Positions 52,643-61,029 of a DNA stretch of 64,000 bases are shown here, piece after piece. Each line of letters starts with the position of its first letter. The first letter of the stretch is position 1. The position numbers and the translations under genes were made by a program. This DNA comes from Saccharopolyspora erythraea (lineage in GTDB: Bacteria > Actinomycetota > Actinomycetes > Mycobacteriales > Pseudonocardiaceae), in NCBI RefSeq assembly GCF_018141105.1, contig NZ_CP054839.1, positions 2,356,001-2,420,000 on the forward strand, read 5' to 3'. The notes below the pieces were generated by a model. The model was not told where the DNA came from. It did not search any database and saw nothing but the letters and a program-made list of their open reading frames with translations.

Positions 52643-53575
52643 GTGTCCACAGTGTCCTCATCCCGAGGGTCCGCGCCGCGCCTGCTCGCGATCGTCGGAC
52701 CCACCGGCACCGGCAAGTCGGACCTGGCCGTCGACCTCGCCGAGCAGCTCGGCGGCGAGGTGGTCAACGCCGACGCCATGCAGCTCTACCGGGGCATGGA
52801 CATCGGGACCGCCAAGCTGACGACCGCCGAGCGGCGCGGCGTCCCGCACCACCTGCTCGACGTCCTCGACGTGACGGAAACCGCTTCGGTCGCCGCCTAC
52901 CAGCGTCACGCCCGCCACGCCGTCGAGCAGCTGCTGGAAGCGGGCCGCACACCACTGCTCGTCGGCGGCTCCGGCCTCTACGTCCAGGCCGTGCTGGACG
53001 ACCTCGCCTTCCCCGGCACCGACGAACAGGTCCGGGCGCGCTGGGAGGACGAGCTGCACCTGCACGGCGCGGCCGTCCTGCACCGGCGGTTGCGGGAGCT
53101 GGACCCGGTGGCCGCCGACGCGATCCTGCCCACCAACGGCAGGCGCCTGGTCCGCGCGCTCGAGGTCATCGAGATCACCGGCAAGCCGTTCTCCGCGCAC
53201 CTGCCCAAGCCCGGCCCGCCCCGCTACGGCGCGGTGCTGGTCGGGCTCGACCGGGAGGTCGCGGAGCTGGACGACCGCATCGACCAGCGGGTGACGCGGA
53301 TGTTCGACAACGGCCTGGTCGAGGAGGTCCGCGAGCTGGAGGAGCAGGGCCTGCGGCGCGGCCGGACCGCCTCCCGGGCCCTGGGCTACCAGCAGGTGCT
53401 CGCCGAGCTCGACGGTGCGGGCGACATGGCCGCCGCCGCGGCCGAGACCGCGAAGCTGCACCGCAGGTTCGTCCGGCGCCAGCGCTCGTGGTTCCGGCGG
53501 GACAAGCGCATCCGGTGGTTCGACGCCGCCCGGCAAGGCCTGGCAGGCGACGTGCGGGCGCTGCTGGATACGTAG
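52643..53575 (+). CDS. miaA: tRNA dimethylallyltransferase MiaA
   Basis: Prenylates A37 of tRNAs reading UNN codons. 310 residues. P-loop [42 protein letters not shown], and the tRNA-contact region [27 protein letters not shown] near the end. GTG start 6 nt after a -10 box; its stop codon TAG forms part of the -10 element of dapF. Pathway partner of MiaB, encoded upstream. Confidence 0.97.
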   Translation: MSTVSSSRGSAPRLLAIVGPTGTGKSDLAVDLAEQLGGEVVNADAMQLYRGMDIGTAKLTTAERRGVPHHLLDVLDVTETASVAAYQRHARHAVEQLLEAGRTPLLVGGSGLYVQAVLDDLAFPGTDEQVRARWEDELHLHGAAVLHRRLRELDPVAADAILPTNGRRLVRALEVIEITGKPFSAHLPKPGPPRYGAVLVGLDREVAELDDRIDQRVTRMFDNGLVEEVRELEEQGLRRGRTASRALGYQQVLAELDGAGDMAAAAAETAKLHRRFVRRQRSWFRRDKRIRWFDAARQGLAGDVRALLDT

Positions 53576-53578
53576 ACT
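53573..53578 (+). promoter_or_regulatory. -10 hexamer TAGACT of dapF, made from the miaA stop codon
   Basis: TAGACT ends 6 nt before the dapF GTG; its first three bases are the miaA stop. Confidence 0.5.
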
Positions 53579-53584
53579 GGCGGC

Positions 53585-54445
53585 GTGCGTTACTCCGACG
53601 GGTCCCAGTTCGGCGAGGGGCCGCTGTTCCTCAAGGGCCACGGAACCGAGAACGACTTCGTGATCCTGCCCGACCCCGACGGCGAGCTGAAGCTCACCGA
53701 CTCCCGGGTGCAGGCCCTGTGCGACCGCAGGCGCGGGCTCGGCGCCGACGGCGTGCTGCGCGTCGTGCGCGCCGCGGCCCTGGAGGACGCGCCCGACTCG
53801 GTCCCGGGCGACGTGTGGTTCATGGACTACCGCAACGCCGACGGGTCGGTCGCCGAGATGTGCGGCAACGGCGTCCGGGTCTTCGCGAACTACCTGGTGC
53901 ACGCGGGGCTGGCTGAACCGGGGGAGATCCAGGTCGGCACCCGGGCAGGCGTGCGGCCGGTCGTGACGCGAGCCGACGGCCGGGTGACCGTGGACATGGG
54001 GCCCGCCGCCCTGTTCGGCCGGTCGCGCACCGCGGTCGGCAAGGAGAACTTCCCCGGCGTCGCCGTCGACCTCGGCAACCCGCACCTGGCCTGCGTGACC
54101 GAAGCGGACCTCGACGGCCTCGACCTGTCGTCGCAGCCGCCGTTCGACCCGCAGGTGTTCCCCAACGGGGTGAACATCGAGTTCGTGCAGCGCACCGGTC
54201 CCGGCCGGGTGCGGATGCGCGTGTACGAGCGGGGCGTCGGAGAGACCCGCTCCTGCGGCACCGGGACCGTCGCCGCCACCGTCGCCGCGCTGGACGCCGA
54301 CGGTGCCACCACAGGGCACCGGATCGTCGACGTGCCTGGTGGGACGGTCGAGGTGGAAGTGACCGAGCAGACCTCCACCCTCACCGGACCCGCCGTGCTC
54401 GTGGCCGCCGGCAGGCTCGACGCGCTGTGGTGGGAACTGGCGTGA
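53585..54445 (+). CDS. dapF: Diaminopimelate epimerase
   Basis: Interconverts LL- and meso-diaminopimelate for peptidoglycan and lysine. 286 residues. The two catalytic Cys are in AEMCGNGVRVFANYL and ETRSCGTGTVAAT. GHGTENDFV at the N-terminus and NPHLACVTE are family motifs. GTG start; 9 bp after miaA. hflX follows after 62 bp. Confidence 0.97.
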   Translation: MRYSDGSQFGEGPLFLKGHGTENDFVILPDPDGELKLTDSRVQALCDRRRGLGADGVLRVVRAAALEDAPDSVPGDVWFMDYRNADGSVAEMCGNGVRVFANYLVHAGLAEPGEIQVGTRAGVRPVVTRADGRVTVDMGPAALFGRSRTAVGKENFPGVAVDLGNPHLACVTEADLDGLDLSSQPPFDPQVFPNGVNIEFVQRTGPGRVRMRVYERGVGETRSCGTGTVAATVAALDADGATTGHRIVDVPGGTVEVEVTEQTSTLTGPAVLVAAGRLDALWWELA

Positions 54446-54507
54446 CCGGCGGTTCCCACGTCCGAAGGCTGAAATCCAGTCGCGTGGCGTGGGACAATGG
54501 ACCTGAT

Positions 54508-56016
54508 ATGAAGAAATCCGCAATCAGGTCCGCCGACTTCCACCCCGCCGAGAGCAACGGGGCCGTGCCCCACGACTCCGGGTTCGGCCAGGCTGAAGCC
54601 GACGTCTACGACCCCATCCTCGCCGAGGAACCTTCCACGGGTGAAATGGAGCTCGCCGACCGCAACTCGTTGCGGCGGGTGTCCGGCCTTTCCACCGAGC
54701 TCGCCGACATCACCGAGGTCGAGTACCGGCGGCTGCGCCTGGAGCGGGTCGTCCTGGTCGGTGTGTGGACCGAGGGCGACGCCCAGCACGCCGAGGACTC
54801 ACTGGCCGAGCTCGGCAGGCTCGCCGAGACGGCGGGCTCGGAGGTGCTGGAGGGGCTGGTCCAGCGCCGCGACCGCCCCGACCCGTCCACCTACGTCGGC
54901 TCGGGCAAGGTCCGCGAGCTGCGGGAGGTCGTGGTCGCCACCGGCGCCGACACCGTCATCTGCGACGGTGAGCTCTCGCCCGGCCAGCTCCGGCAGCTGG
55001 AGGACAAGCTCAAGGTCAAGGTCATCGACCGTACGGCGCTGATCCTGGACATCTTCGCCCAGCACGCCAGCTCCAAGGAGGGCAAGGCCCAGGTCGAGCT
55101 GGCGCAGCTGCAGTACCTGCTGCCACGGCTGCGAGGTTGGGGTGAGGCGATGTCCCGGCAGGCGGGTGGCCGTGCGGGCGGCGCGAGCGGCGGCGTCGGT
55201 ACCCGTGGTCCCGGTGAGACCAAGCTGGAGACCGACCGGCGGCGCATCCACAAGCGCATCAGCAAGCTGCGCAAGGAGATCGCCGCGATGCGCACGGTCC
55301 GCGGCACCAAGCGGGGCCGGCGCGAGGCCAACGGCGTGCCGGGCGTGGCCATCGCCGGCTACACCAACGCGGGCAAGTCCAGCCTGCTCAACGCCCTGAC
55401 CGGTGCGGGCGTGCTGGTCGAGGACGCCCTGTTCGCCACCCTGGACCCGACCACCCGCCGCGCGGACACCCCCGACGGCAGGCCGCACACGCTCACCGAC
55501 ACGGTGGGCTTCGTCCGCCACCTGCCGCACCAGCTGGTCGAGGCGTTCCGCTCGACGCTGGAGGAGGTCACCGGGGCGGACCTGCTGGTCCACGTCGTCG
55601 ACGGTGCGGAGCAGGCGCCGCACGAGCAGGTGGCGGCGGTCCGCGAGGTGCTCGGCGAGATCGCCGAGGAGCACGGGGCCCCGGTCCCGCCGGAGCTGCT
55701 GGTCGTCAACAAGATCGACTCGGTGGGCGCGACCCGGATCGCCGAGCTGCGCAGGCTGCTGCCCGGCGCGGTGTTCGTCTCCGCGCAAAGCGGTCAGGGC
55801 GTCGAGGCGCTGCGGGAGATCATCGCCGACCGCCTTCCGCGGCCGGAGGTCTTCGTCGACGCGCTGGTGCCCTACACGCGCGGTGAGCTGGTGGCGCGAG
55901 TGCACTCCGAAGGGGAACTGGTCGACGAGGAGCACACCGCCGAAGGCACCCGGCTGCGGGCGAAGGTCCGTTCCGACCTGGCCAGCGCGCTGAAGCCGTT
56001 CGTGGGCGCTGGGTGA
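54508..56016 (+). CDS. hflX: GTPase HflX
   Basis: Ribosome-associated GTPase that splits stalled ribosomes. 502 residues. N-terminal HflX domain (DPSTYVGSGKVRELREVV, ELSPGQLRQLEDKL, RTALILDIFAQHA), coiled linker (GPGETKLETDRRRI), G domain with AIAGYTNAGKSSLLN, DTVGFVRHLP, VVNKIDS. Longer N-terminus than in E. coli (about 60 extra acidic residues). ATG start; a GACAAT lies 9 nt before it. Overlaps the next gene by 4 bp. Confidence 0.97.
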   Translation: MKKSAIRSADFHPAESNGAVPHDSGFGQAEADVYDPILAEEPSTGEMELADRNSLRRVSGLSTELADITEVEYRRLRLERVVLVGVWTEGDAQHAEDSLAELGRLAETAGSEVLEGLVQRRDRPDPSTYVGSGKVRELREVVVATGADTVICDGELSPGQLRQLEDKLKVKVIDRTALILDIFAQHASSKEGKAQVELAQLQYLLPRLRGWGEAMSRQAGGRAGGASGGVGTRGPGETKLETDRRRIHKRISKLRKEIAAMRTVRGTKRGRREANGVPGVAIAGYTNAGKSSLLNALTGAGVLVEDALFATLDPTTRRADTPDGRPHTLTDTVGFVRHLPHQLVEAFRSTLEEVTGADLLVHVVDGAEQAPHEQVAAVREVLGEIAEEHGAPVPPELLVVNKIDSVGATRIAELRRLLPGAVFVSAQSGQGVEALREIIADRLPRPEVFVDALVPYTRGELVARVHSEGELVDEEHTAEGTRLRAKVRSDLASALKPFVGAG

Positions 56017-57083
56017 GGTCGGCCCGTTGGGGCGGTGCGGCCGCGGTCGCGCTGTTGCTGGCCATGCTGTCCGGCGCGGTGGCGACCGCTCAGGCCCCGT
56101 CGGTGCCGGAGCTGCGGGAGCGGTGCCGCGTCGGTGACTCCGACCTCGACGAGCTGTCCGGCCTGGCCTCCGACGGACGCTCCTGGTACGCCGTCAACGA
56201 TGGCGGCAGCTCGCTGGAGGTCTACGTACTCGACCCGTCGGACTGCTCGGTGCGCGACGTGCGCACCGGGTCGGCCAACCCGTACGACATCGAGGATCTC
56301 GCCCTCGGTGCCGATGGCACGCTCTGGCTGGCCGACACCGGTGACAACGACCGCGACCGCGACTCCATCGCGCTGCACGCCCTGTCGCCCCGCGGCGGTT
56401 CGACCTTGTACCGGCTGACCTATCCGAACGGCCCGCGCGACGCCGAGGCGCTGTTGCTGGACCGCGCGGGCGTGCCCTACATCGTGACGAAGGAACCCAT
56501 CGGCCCGGCGGGTGTGTACCGGCCGACCGGAACCCTGGTCCCGGGCGGCACCGTGCCGATGGAACGGGTGGGCACGATCTCGCTGCGCTCGACGAACACG
56601 CCGGGCGGACCGCTTTCGGGGAGCATCGGGTCGGTGCTGGTCACCGGCGGCGCTGCCAGCCGCGACGGCACCGTGGCGGCGATCCGGACCTACACGGAGC
56701 TGTACCTCTTCGACGCCCCGGACGGCGACCTGGCGGCGGCGTTCGCGCGTCCGCCGGTGCGCGTGTCGGTGCCGGGCGAACCCCAGGGCGAGGCGATCGC
56801 CTGGGAACCTGACGGCACGCTGCTCACGGCGTCGGAGGGAACGGGGGAGCCAGTGCGCGCACTCGCGGGTGCGGCCGACCTCGCCCGGAACCACCCACCA
56901 GACGCACCACCCACCCCCGCACGCGACGGCGGTGGCGAAGGTAGCGGCGACAGCGCCGCCCCGCCCGTACCGGCCCCATCAGCAGGGGACGAGGGCCTGT
57001 CGAACGGCCAGCTGTTGCTCCTGTGCCTCGGCGTGGCAGGTGTCCTCGTCTTCTTCACCCGCAGAGCCCGCCGCAAGCAGTAG
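56013..57083 (+). CDS. Exported beta-propeller-like protein with C-terminal membrane anchor
   Basis: 356 residues. Signal peptide ARWGGAAAVALLLAMLSGAV with cleavage after ATAQA, then repeated propeller-like strands (DELSGLASDGRSWYAVNDGG, DIEDLALGADGTLWLADTGD, QGEAIAWEPDGTLLTASEGT), a Pro/Gly-rich linker and a terminal membrane helix with basic tail (LLLLCLGVAGVLVFFTRRAR). The arrangement resembles esterase-like phytase or SdiA-regulated propellers, but no family is certain. GTG overlaps hflX (GTGA), so it is co-translated with it. Codon bias weakens towards the 3' end (about 56880 on). Confidence 0.75.
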   Translation: MRSARWGGAAAVALLLAMLSGAVATAQAPSVPELRERCRVGDSDLDELSGLASDGRSWYAVNDGGSSLEVYVLDPSDCSVRDVRTGSANPYDIEDLALGADGTLWLADTGDNDRDRDSIALHALSPRGGSTLYRLTYPNGPRDAEALLLDRAGVPYIVTKEPIGPAGVYRPTGTLVPGGTVPMERVGTISLRSTNTPGGPLSGSIGSVLVTGGAASRDGTVAAIRTYTELYLFDAPDGDLAAAFARPPVRVSVPGEPQGEAIAWEPDGTLLTASEGTGEPVRALAGAADLARNHPPDAPPTPARDGGGEGSGDSAAPPVPAPSAGDEGLSNGQLLLLCLGVAGVLVFFTRRARRKQ

Positions 57084-57589
57084 AGCCCATGTCAGCGGTG
57101 GCGCGCCGCCAGTTGCGCGAGCCTACTGGCCTGGCACACCCCGTACGCCACCGGAAGCGCTGGCTCGGGCCGCATGGGCACCGCCTGCCCCGCTCCGCAA
57201 GTCCGTAAGGCGTTGCCGCGAGGACGTCGTTAAGCCGACAGGGACCGCGCAGCGAGCACGCCGCGCTCCGCCCGGTACCGCTGAGCTGCGGTCCTCCAGG
57301 CTCCGCTGACAAGCCGCAAAGCACTGCCCGCCAGCCACCGGCATCCCAACCGCTGAAAGGTCAACCCCAGCCAAAGTCCTCCAGCGAGCCAGCCCAGCTA
57401 CTCCCTGACCAGGCATTCCCACCCGAGGAGAAGCCGCTGCCGCCGCTGCCCCAAGCACGGCTCGCCAAGCCCAGCCGTAGCAAACCCAGCCCAGGCAAAC
57501 CCGGCTTCCGTCCAGCGTCAGCCCAGCTCACCCGCAGCCAAACCCGACCGAGCCCAACTCATCCCCAGGTAACAAACCCGCCCCAGCTC
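57084..57589. other. Gene-less DNA between the propeller gene and the repeat array
   Basis: About 500 bp with no coding signal on either strand and shifting composition; AGCCCAG and CCGCTG words become frequent towards the right. No terminator with a convincing stem. Confidence 0.6.
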
Positions 57590-57840
57590 CGTTCAGCTGA
57601 GCCGCCGCCAACCCGCCCGGCTCCGTTCAACCGAGCCGCAGCAAACCCGCTGGCGGCCCCGTTCAAGCGAGCCGCGGCCAAACCAGCCCCAGCCCCGCTC
57701 AGCCGAACCGCCGCCAAACTCCCCAGCTGCGCTCACCGAGCCGCTGCCAACCCGGCCCAGCGTCCCCTTAGCCGAGCCGCTGCCAACCCAGCTCAGCGTC
57801 CCCTTAGCCGAGCCGCTAGCAAACCCAGCTCAGCCTGTCG
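57590..57840. repeat. About seven tandem copies of a 36-bp repeat
   Basis: Core CGAGCCGCTGCCAACCCRGC followed by a CNCCGTTCAGC-like end. Units start at 57737, 57773 and 57809 with exact 36-bp spacing; the first two of these are nearly identical. Copies to the left (from about 57600) are more diverged and 33-37 bp long. Strong strand asymmetry: C/A on the plus strand, G/T on the minus strand. Confidence 0.85.
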
Positions 57841-58087
57841 CCGCTGCGAAAGCGACGCAGCCCGCCGCAGCCAAACCCAGCCCATCTCAGCCAAGCCCCA
57901 GCCAGCCTCAGCCAAGCCCCAGCCAGCCAAGTTCAGCCAAGTCAGCCGGAAGCCAGCCCAGCAGAGCCCTGCCACCAACCTCCGCCCGCTGCCCGCTACC
58001 CATCAGCCCGCCGGTCGTCAGCCCGCCGGTGACCCGGCCCGCCGGTCGCCCGCACGGCACCCGCCGGTGACCCGGCGGCGGCGATCG
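57841..58087. repeat. AGCCAAGCCCCAGCC and CCCGCCGGT simple repeats abutting lexA
   Basis: 57868-57960 is a run of AGCCAAGCCCCAGCCAGCCTC-type words (minus strand GGCTGGGGCTTGGCT), and 58000-58080 repeats CCCGCCGGTSRY up to the lexA stop. Frames such as minus 57793-57978 are open only because of the repeat. Confidence 0.75.
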
Positions 58088-58810
58088 TCAGAGCCTGCGC
58101 AGCACTGCGACGACCTTGCCCAGGATGGTCGCGTCGTCGCCGAGGATGGGCTCGTAAGCCTGGTTATGCGGGACGAGCCAGACGTGGTCCTCGGTCCGCT
58201 TGAACGTCTTGACCGTCGCCTCGCCCTCGATCATCGCCGCGACGACGTCGCCGTTCTCGGCGTCGGGCTGCTGCCTGACCGCGACCCAGTCGCCGTCGGT
58301 GATCGCCAGGTCGATCATCGAGTCGCCGACGACCTGCAGCAGGAACAGCGAGCCCTCGCCGACGATCTCCTTCGGCAGCGGGAAGACGTCCTCGATCGAC
58401 TCCTCGGCGAGGATCGGACCGCCCGCCGCGATCCGGCCGACCACCGGCACGTAGGTGGGCTTGGTCTGCGTGCCCAGGTCTCCGCCGTTCTGCTCGCCGC
58501 CCGCCACCAGCACACCGACGGTGCGCGGACGGTGCGGGTCGCGCCGCAGATAGCCCTTCCGCTCCAGCACCCGGAGCTGGTAGGCCACCGACGAGGTCGA
58601 GGTGAGCCCCACGGCGTCACCGATCTCGCGGACGCTCGGCGGGTAGCCGTGGTCGCGCATCCAGTCGCGGATGGCGTCGAGCACCTTCAGCTGCCGCTCG
58701 CTGAGCTCCTCCGTGCCGTTCGGCTGCTCGGGCAGCGTGTGCACGTCGGCCTCCGCGCTGTCGACGTCGCGCACGGCGCCCTTGATCGAACCGGTCGCAT
58801 CACTCGCCAC
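58088..58810 (-). CDS. lexA: SOS repressor LexA
   Basis: 240 residues. N-terminal winged HTH ([40 protein letters not shown]), C-terminal S24 autoprotease: cleavage site Ala-Gly in RIAAGGPI, nucleophile Ser in QVVGDSMID, Lys in [10 protein letters not shown]. The GTG at 58810 is chosen because GGAGG lies 5 nt upstream; the GTG at 58813 is only 2 nt from it. Its own promoter overlaps a LexA box, indicating autorepression. Divergent from a ChiZ-like gene, as in mycobacteria (Rv2720/Rv2719c). Confidence 0.98.
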   Translation of the reverse strand: MASDATGSIKGAVRDVDSAEADVHTLPEQPNGTEELSERQLKVLDAIRDWMRDHGYPPSVREIGDAVGLTSTSSVAYQLRVLERKGYLRRDPHRPRTVGVLVAGGEQNGGDLGTQTKPTYVPVVGRIAAGGPILAEESIEDVFPLPKEIVGEGSLFLLQVVGDSMIDLAITDGDWVAVRQQPDAENGDVVAAMIEGEATVKTFKRTEDHVWLVPHNQAYEPILGDDATILGKVVAVLRRL

Positions 58811-58867
58811 CACTGCCTCCAGGTTTCGTGTTCGCGGGTCGATTGCGCCTTGCTGGTATCAGTTTCC

Positions 58868-58897
58868 ACAGTAGACGGGAGGTAGGCAGAGATCAAA
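58868..58897 (-). promoter_or_regulatory. lexA promoter
   Basis: Minus-strand TTTGAT, 18-nt spacer, TACTGT. The -35 lies inside a LexA box. Confidence 0.55.
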
Positions 58898-58908
58898 CAC
58901 CTGTTCGA
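58893..58908. promoter_or_regulatory. LexA (SOS) box of lexA
   Basis: Minus strand TCGAACAGGTGTTTGA: one mismatch to TCGAAC-N4-GTTCGA. Overlaps the lexA -35. Confidence 0.85.
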
Positions 58909-58974
58909 GTTAATTTTGGCTCGAAAGGCTCGCTTTCGACGGCACTCTTGGTACACAATCGCACGCAGGTTCGA

Positions 58975-58990
58975 TCGAACATCTATTCGA
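58975..58990. promoter_or_regulatory. LexA (SOS) box before the ChiZ-like gene
   Basis: TCGAACATCTATTCGA, one mismatch to consensus, 27 bp before the ATG at 59017. Confidence 0.85.
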
Positions 58991-59016
58991 TCTTGATCAC
59001 GTGTGCGGGAGGCGCC

Positions 59017-59490
59017 ATGGCGGTGTTGGTCGGTGCGACGGCGCGGACACGCTCGGCCGAGGGTCGAACTGCTGGTCAGGAGGGTGGTGCGCCGCCGCCG
59101 GAAGTGGGGCGTGCCGTCGTCCGGTGGCGCGCGGCATCGCGCCGCGACCGGCTTTCGCGTGCTGGGCAACTCCCGCGTGCGCGCGCCGTGGGCAGGTCTC
59201 GGATCGCGGGGGAGTGGATGTGCCTGGCCTCGGTCGGTGCGTTCACGTTCCTCATGGTTCTGCTGGTCGGTCTCGTCGGACCCGTTGGCGGGATGGGTGC
59301 GGAGCCCGTACCGGCCGGCACCGCCGTCGTGCAGGTTCGGACGGGCGACACCCTCTGGGAGCTGGCGGAGAGGTTCGCGCCGGCCAGCGATCCTCGCCTG
59401 GTCGTGGACCGGATCGCGCAGATGAACGGGCTGAGCGGCGTGACGGCGGAGGTGGGTCGGCCCCTGGTGGTGCCGATGGAAAGGCCGTGA
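59017..59490 (+). CDS. chiZ: LysM-domain membrane protein, ChiZ-like SOS cell-division regulator
   Basis: 157 residues: a long basic cytoplasmic N-terminus, one membrane helix (FTFLMVLLVGLVGPVGGM), and an extracytoplasmic LysM domain (VQVRTGDTLWELAERF). Same build, size and divergent position to lexA as M. tuberculosis Rv2719c (ChiZ), a DNA-damage-induced protein that halts division and has been assigned wall-hydrolase activity. ATG with GGGAGG upstream; a LexA box immediately before it. The hydrolase activity is not evident from this sequence; LysM alone suggests peptidoglycan binding. Confidence 0.82.
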   Translation: MAVLVGATARTRSAEGRTAGQEGGAPPPEVGRAVVRWRAASRRDRLSRAGQLPRARAVGRSRIAGEWMCLASVGAFTFLMVLLVGLVGPVGGMGAEPVPAGTAVVQVRTGDTLWELAERFAPASDPRLVVDRIAQMNGLSGVTAEVGRPLVVPMERP

Positions 59491-60135
59491 GGGCACTGCG
59501 CCCGATCGGGTGTCACATGAATGGGTGTCACGCACATGGGGAGCGTCAGTTCCGATCAGCCTGTGCGGTTGGTCGGTGTTCGATCAGAGGCGTCATGCCA
59601 TAGCGCCCGGCTTTGCCGCACGGATGGGCTTCGGCGAGTGCGGGTTCCGCGGTTCCCCTGCCCGTGCCGACCACAGTCGCGCCGACTCCGCGCTCAGTCC
59701 GGACTGGCCGTCCGCAGGCGCCCGATCGCCGATGGGCCGTCCTCGCGGGTGTCGGCCGTCTCGCTCCATGTCTGCCTCCGCCCCGCTCTCGCCGTCCGTA
59801 TCCGGCTCGAGCCTCCCAGCCGTCCGCTCGCCTTCCGACGTCGTCCCGGCGAGCCGCCCAGCCCGCTGACTCCTGGCCCCCGGCAGCTGACGCCCGGTCT
59901 GCGCCCGGGCCCGCCGGTCGTCCTCGGGGCAGCCCGACCGGCCACCGCTGCGGCCGCAGCCGCGGGGCCCCGCCGTACGTGTCTCGGGGGCTCATCGGGC
60001 CCCTCTGGTTCCGTTGGGCCGCCCCTCCGGGGCTCTCCACGTCCCCGCCCCAGGCCCGCCGGACCACCCCTCCGGGGCGTTCCCCGCGGGTCGGCGGCGT
60101 TGTTCGCCCGGCCGTCGGCGGAAGGTCACCCCGGT
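59491..60135. other. Gene-less C/G-rich gap between the chiZ-like gene and nrdR
   Basis: No convincing coding frame. At the left, GGGTGTCAC occurs twice (59509, 59524), 15 bp apart. From about 59600 to 60130 the plus strand is rich in CCCCTCCGGGG and CGCCGGNCG words with open frames in several phases but no family similarity. The nrdR promoter lies at the right end. Confidence 0.55.
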
Positions 60136-60164
60136 TTGCCTCGCCGTTCGGGCAGGTTTAGAGT
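60136..60164 (+). promoter_or_regulatory. Promoter of nrdR-nrdJ
   Basis: TTGCCT (60136), 17-nt spacer, TAGAGT (60159). Start point predicted near 60171; leader about 135 nt. Confidence 0.65.
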
Positions 60165-60167
60165 CGA

Positions 60168-60185
60168 CCACAACATCTAGTAGTT
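60168..60185. promoter_or_regulatory. Candidate NrdR box
   Basis: CCACAACATCTAGTAGTT, an AT-rich imperfect palindrome like the ACAC-N8-GTGT NrdR boxes, placed over the predicted start point. The second tandem box usually found about 31 bp away was not identified. Confidence 0.45.
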
Positions 60186-60305
60186 ACGTCGATGTGTTTA
60201 CTCCACAGGTTGGGCCTGCGGGGTATCTGTCCGTCCACGGACAGTGAGTGTCGCGCACCGCTTCCGGGCGTGCGCGCGTGGTACTGGGGAAGGGGGTGAG
60301 TGCCG

Positions 60306-60869
60306 GTGCGGTGCCCATTCTGCCGTGGTGATGATTCGCGGGTCGTCGACTCCCGGGAAGTCGAGGACGGTCAGGCGATCCGGCGACGGCGGTCCTGCTC
60401 TGGCTGCGGCCGCAGGTTCACCACGATCGAGGAACTCGTGCTCTCGGTGGTCAAGCGCTCCGGCGTCACCGAGCCTTTCAGCCGGGAGAAGGTGGTCCGC
60501 GGCGTCGCCCGGGCGTGCCAGGGCCGCCCGGTCGAGGAGGACGCGCTGCAGCAGCTGGCGCACCAGGTGGAGGACACCGTGCGCTCGCTGGGAGTGTCGG
60601 AGCTGCCGAGCCACGAGGTCGGGCTGGCGATCCTGGGGCCGCTGCGCGAGCTGGACGAGGTGGCCTACCTCCGCTTCGCCAGCGTGTACCGGGCGTTCTC
60701 CTCGGTGGAGGACTTCGAGAAGGAGATCGCCGATCTGCGGTCGCTGCGCGGAGCCGCGCGGCCCCCGGAGGGGTCTGGAACCGCGCAAGCCGGTTCCGAG
60801 GCGGGAGACGGGCCGGGAGCTGGATCGAGCGATCCCGAAGGTGTGAAGGCGGAGAAGAGCAGTGAGTAA
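60306..60869 (+). CDS. nrdR: Transcriptional repressor NrdR
   Basis: Zinc-finger/ATP-cone repressor of ribonucleotide reductase genes. 187 residues. Zinc ribbon CPFC and [11 protein letters not shown]-cone domain from about 45 ([20 protein letters not shown]) to 135. The GTG at 60306 gives the universal start (M)RCPFC with GAAGGGGG 9 nt upstream; a GTG at 60300 is in frame but too close. The C-terminal 40 residues are an added Gly/Ser/Glu-rich tail absent from the 150-residue E. coli and mycobacterial proteins. First gene of the operon with nrdJ. Confidence 0.96.
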   Translation: MRCPFCRGDDSRVVDSREVEDGQAIRRRRSCSGCGRRFTTIEELVLSVVKRSGVTEPFSREKVVRGVARACQGRPVEEDALQQLAHQVEDTVRSLGVSELPSHEVGLAILGPLRELDEVAYLRFASVYRAFSSVEDFEKEIADLRSLRGAARPPEGSGTAQAGSEAGDGPGAGSSDPEGVKAEKSSE

Positions 60870-60886
60870 GCCACGCCGACGGACAT

Positions 60887-60936
60887 CCCGCCGAGGGGCG
60901 GCGGGACTCCGGAGGCGGTCGGCGCCCCTCGGCGGG
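60887..60936 (+). other. Large hairpin between nrdR and nrdJ
   Basis: 14-bp perfect arms CCCGCCGAGGGGCG / CGCCCCTCGGCGGG, 22-nt loop, in the 160-nt spacer. It argues that the spacer is untranslated and that nrdJ starts at 61030. A cobalamin-riboswitch core was looked for and not seen. Confidence 0.6.
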
Positions 60937-61029
60937 GCGCGACGTGACAGTGAGACGCGACCGAACCGGACGGGGAGCCCGGACGGGGGCAACGCACGAC
61001 CAGTGAGCGACAAGGAAGAGGGTCAGGTC

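Noticed and set aside
57590-57840. CRISPR array (regular 36-bp period)
   Set aside because: The units are contiguous and degenerate throughout; there are no unique spacers between identical repeats and no cas genes.
59521-60180. Pro/Arg-rich coding gene in the chiZ-nrdR gap
   Set aside because: Three frames are open at once from composition, none has family similarity or a ribosome site, and one would run through the nrdR promoter.
60862-61029. Longer nrdJ start overlapping nrdR
   Set aside because: It would add 56 basic low-complexity residues encoded by a region with a 14-bp perfect hairpin; the ATG at 61030 has a ribosome site.
60171-61029. Cobalamin riboswitch for nrdJ
   Set aside because: I looked for a B12-box-like GCCACTG core and the multi-stem layout in both leaders and did not see them.
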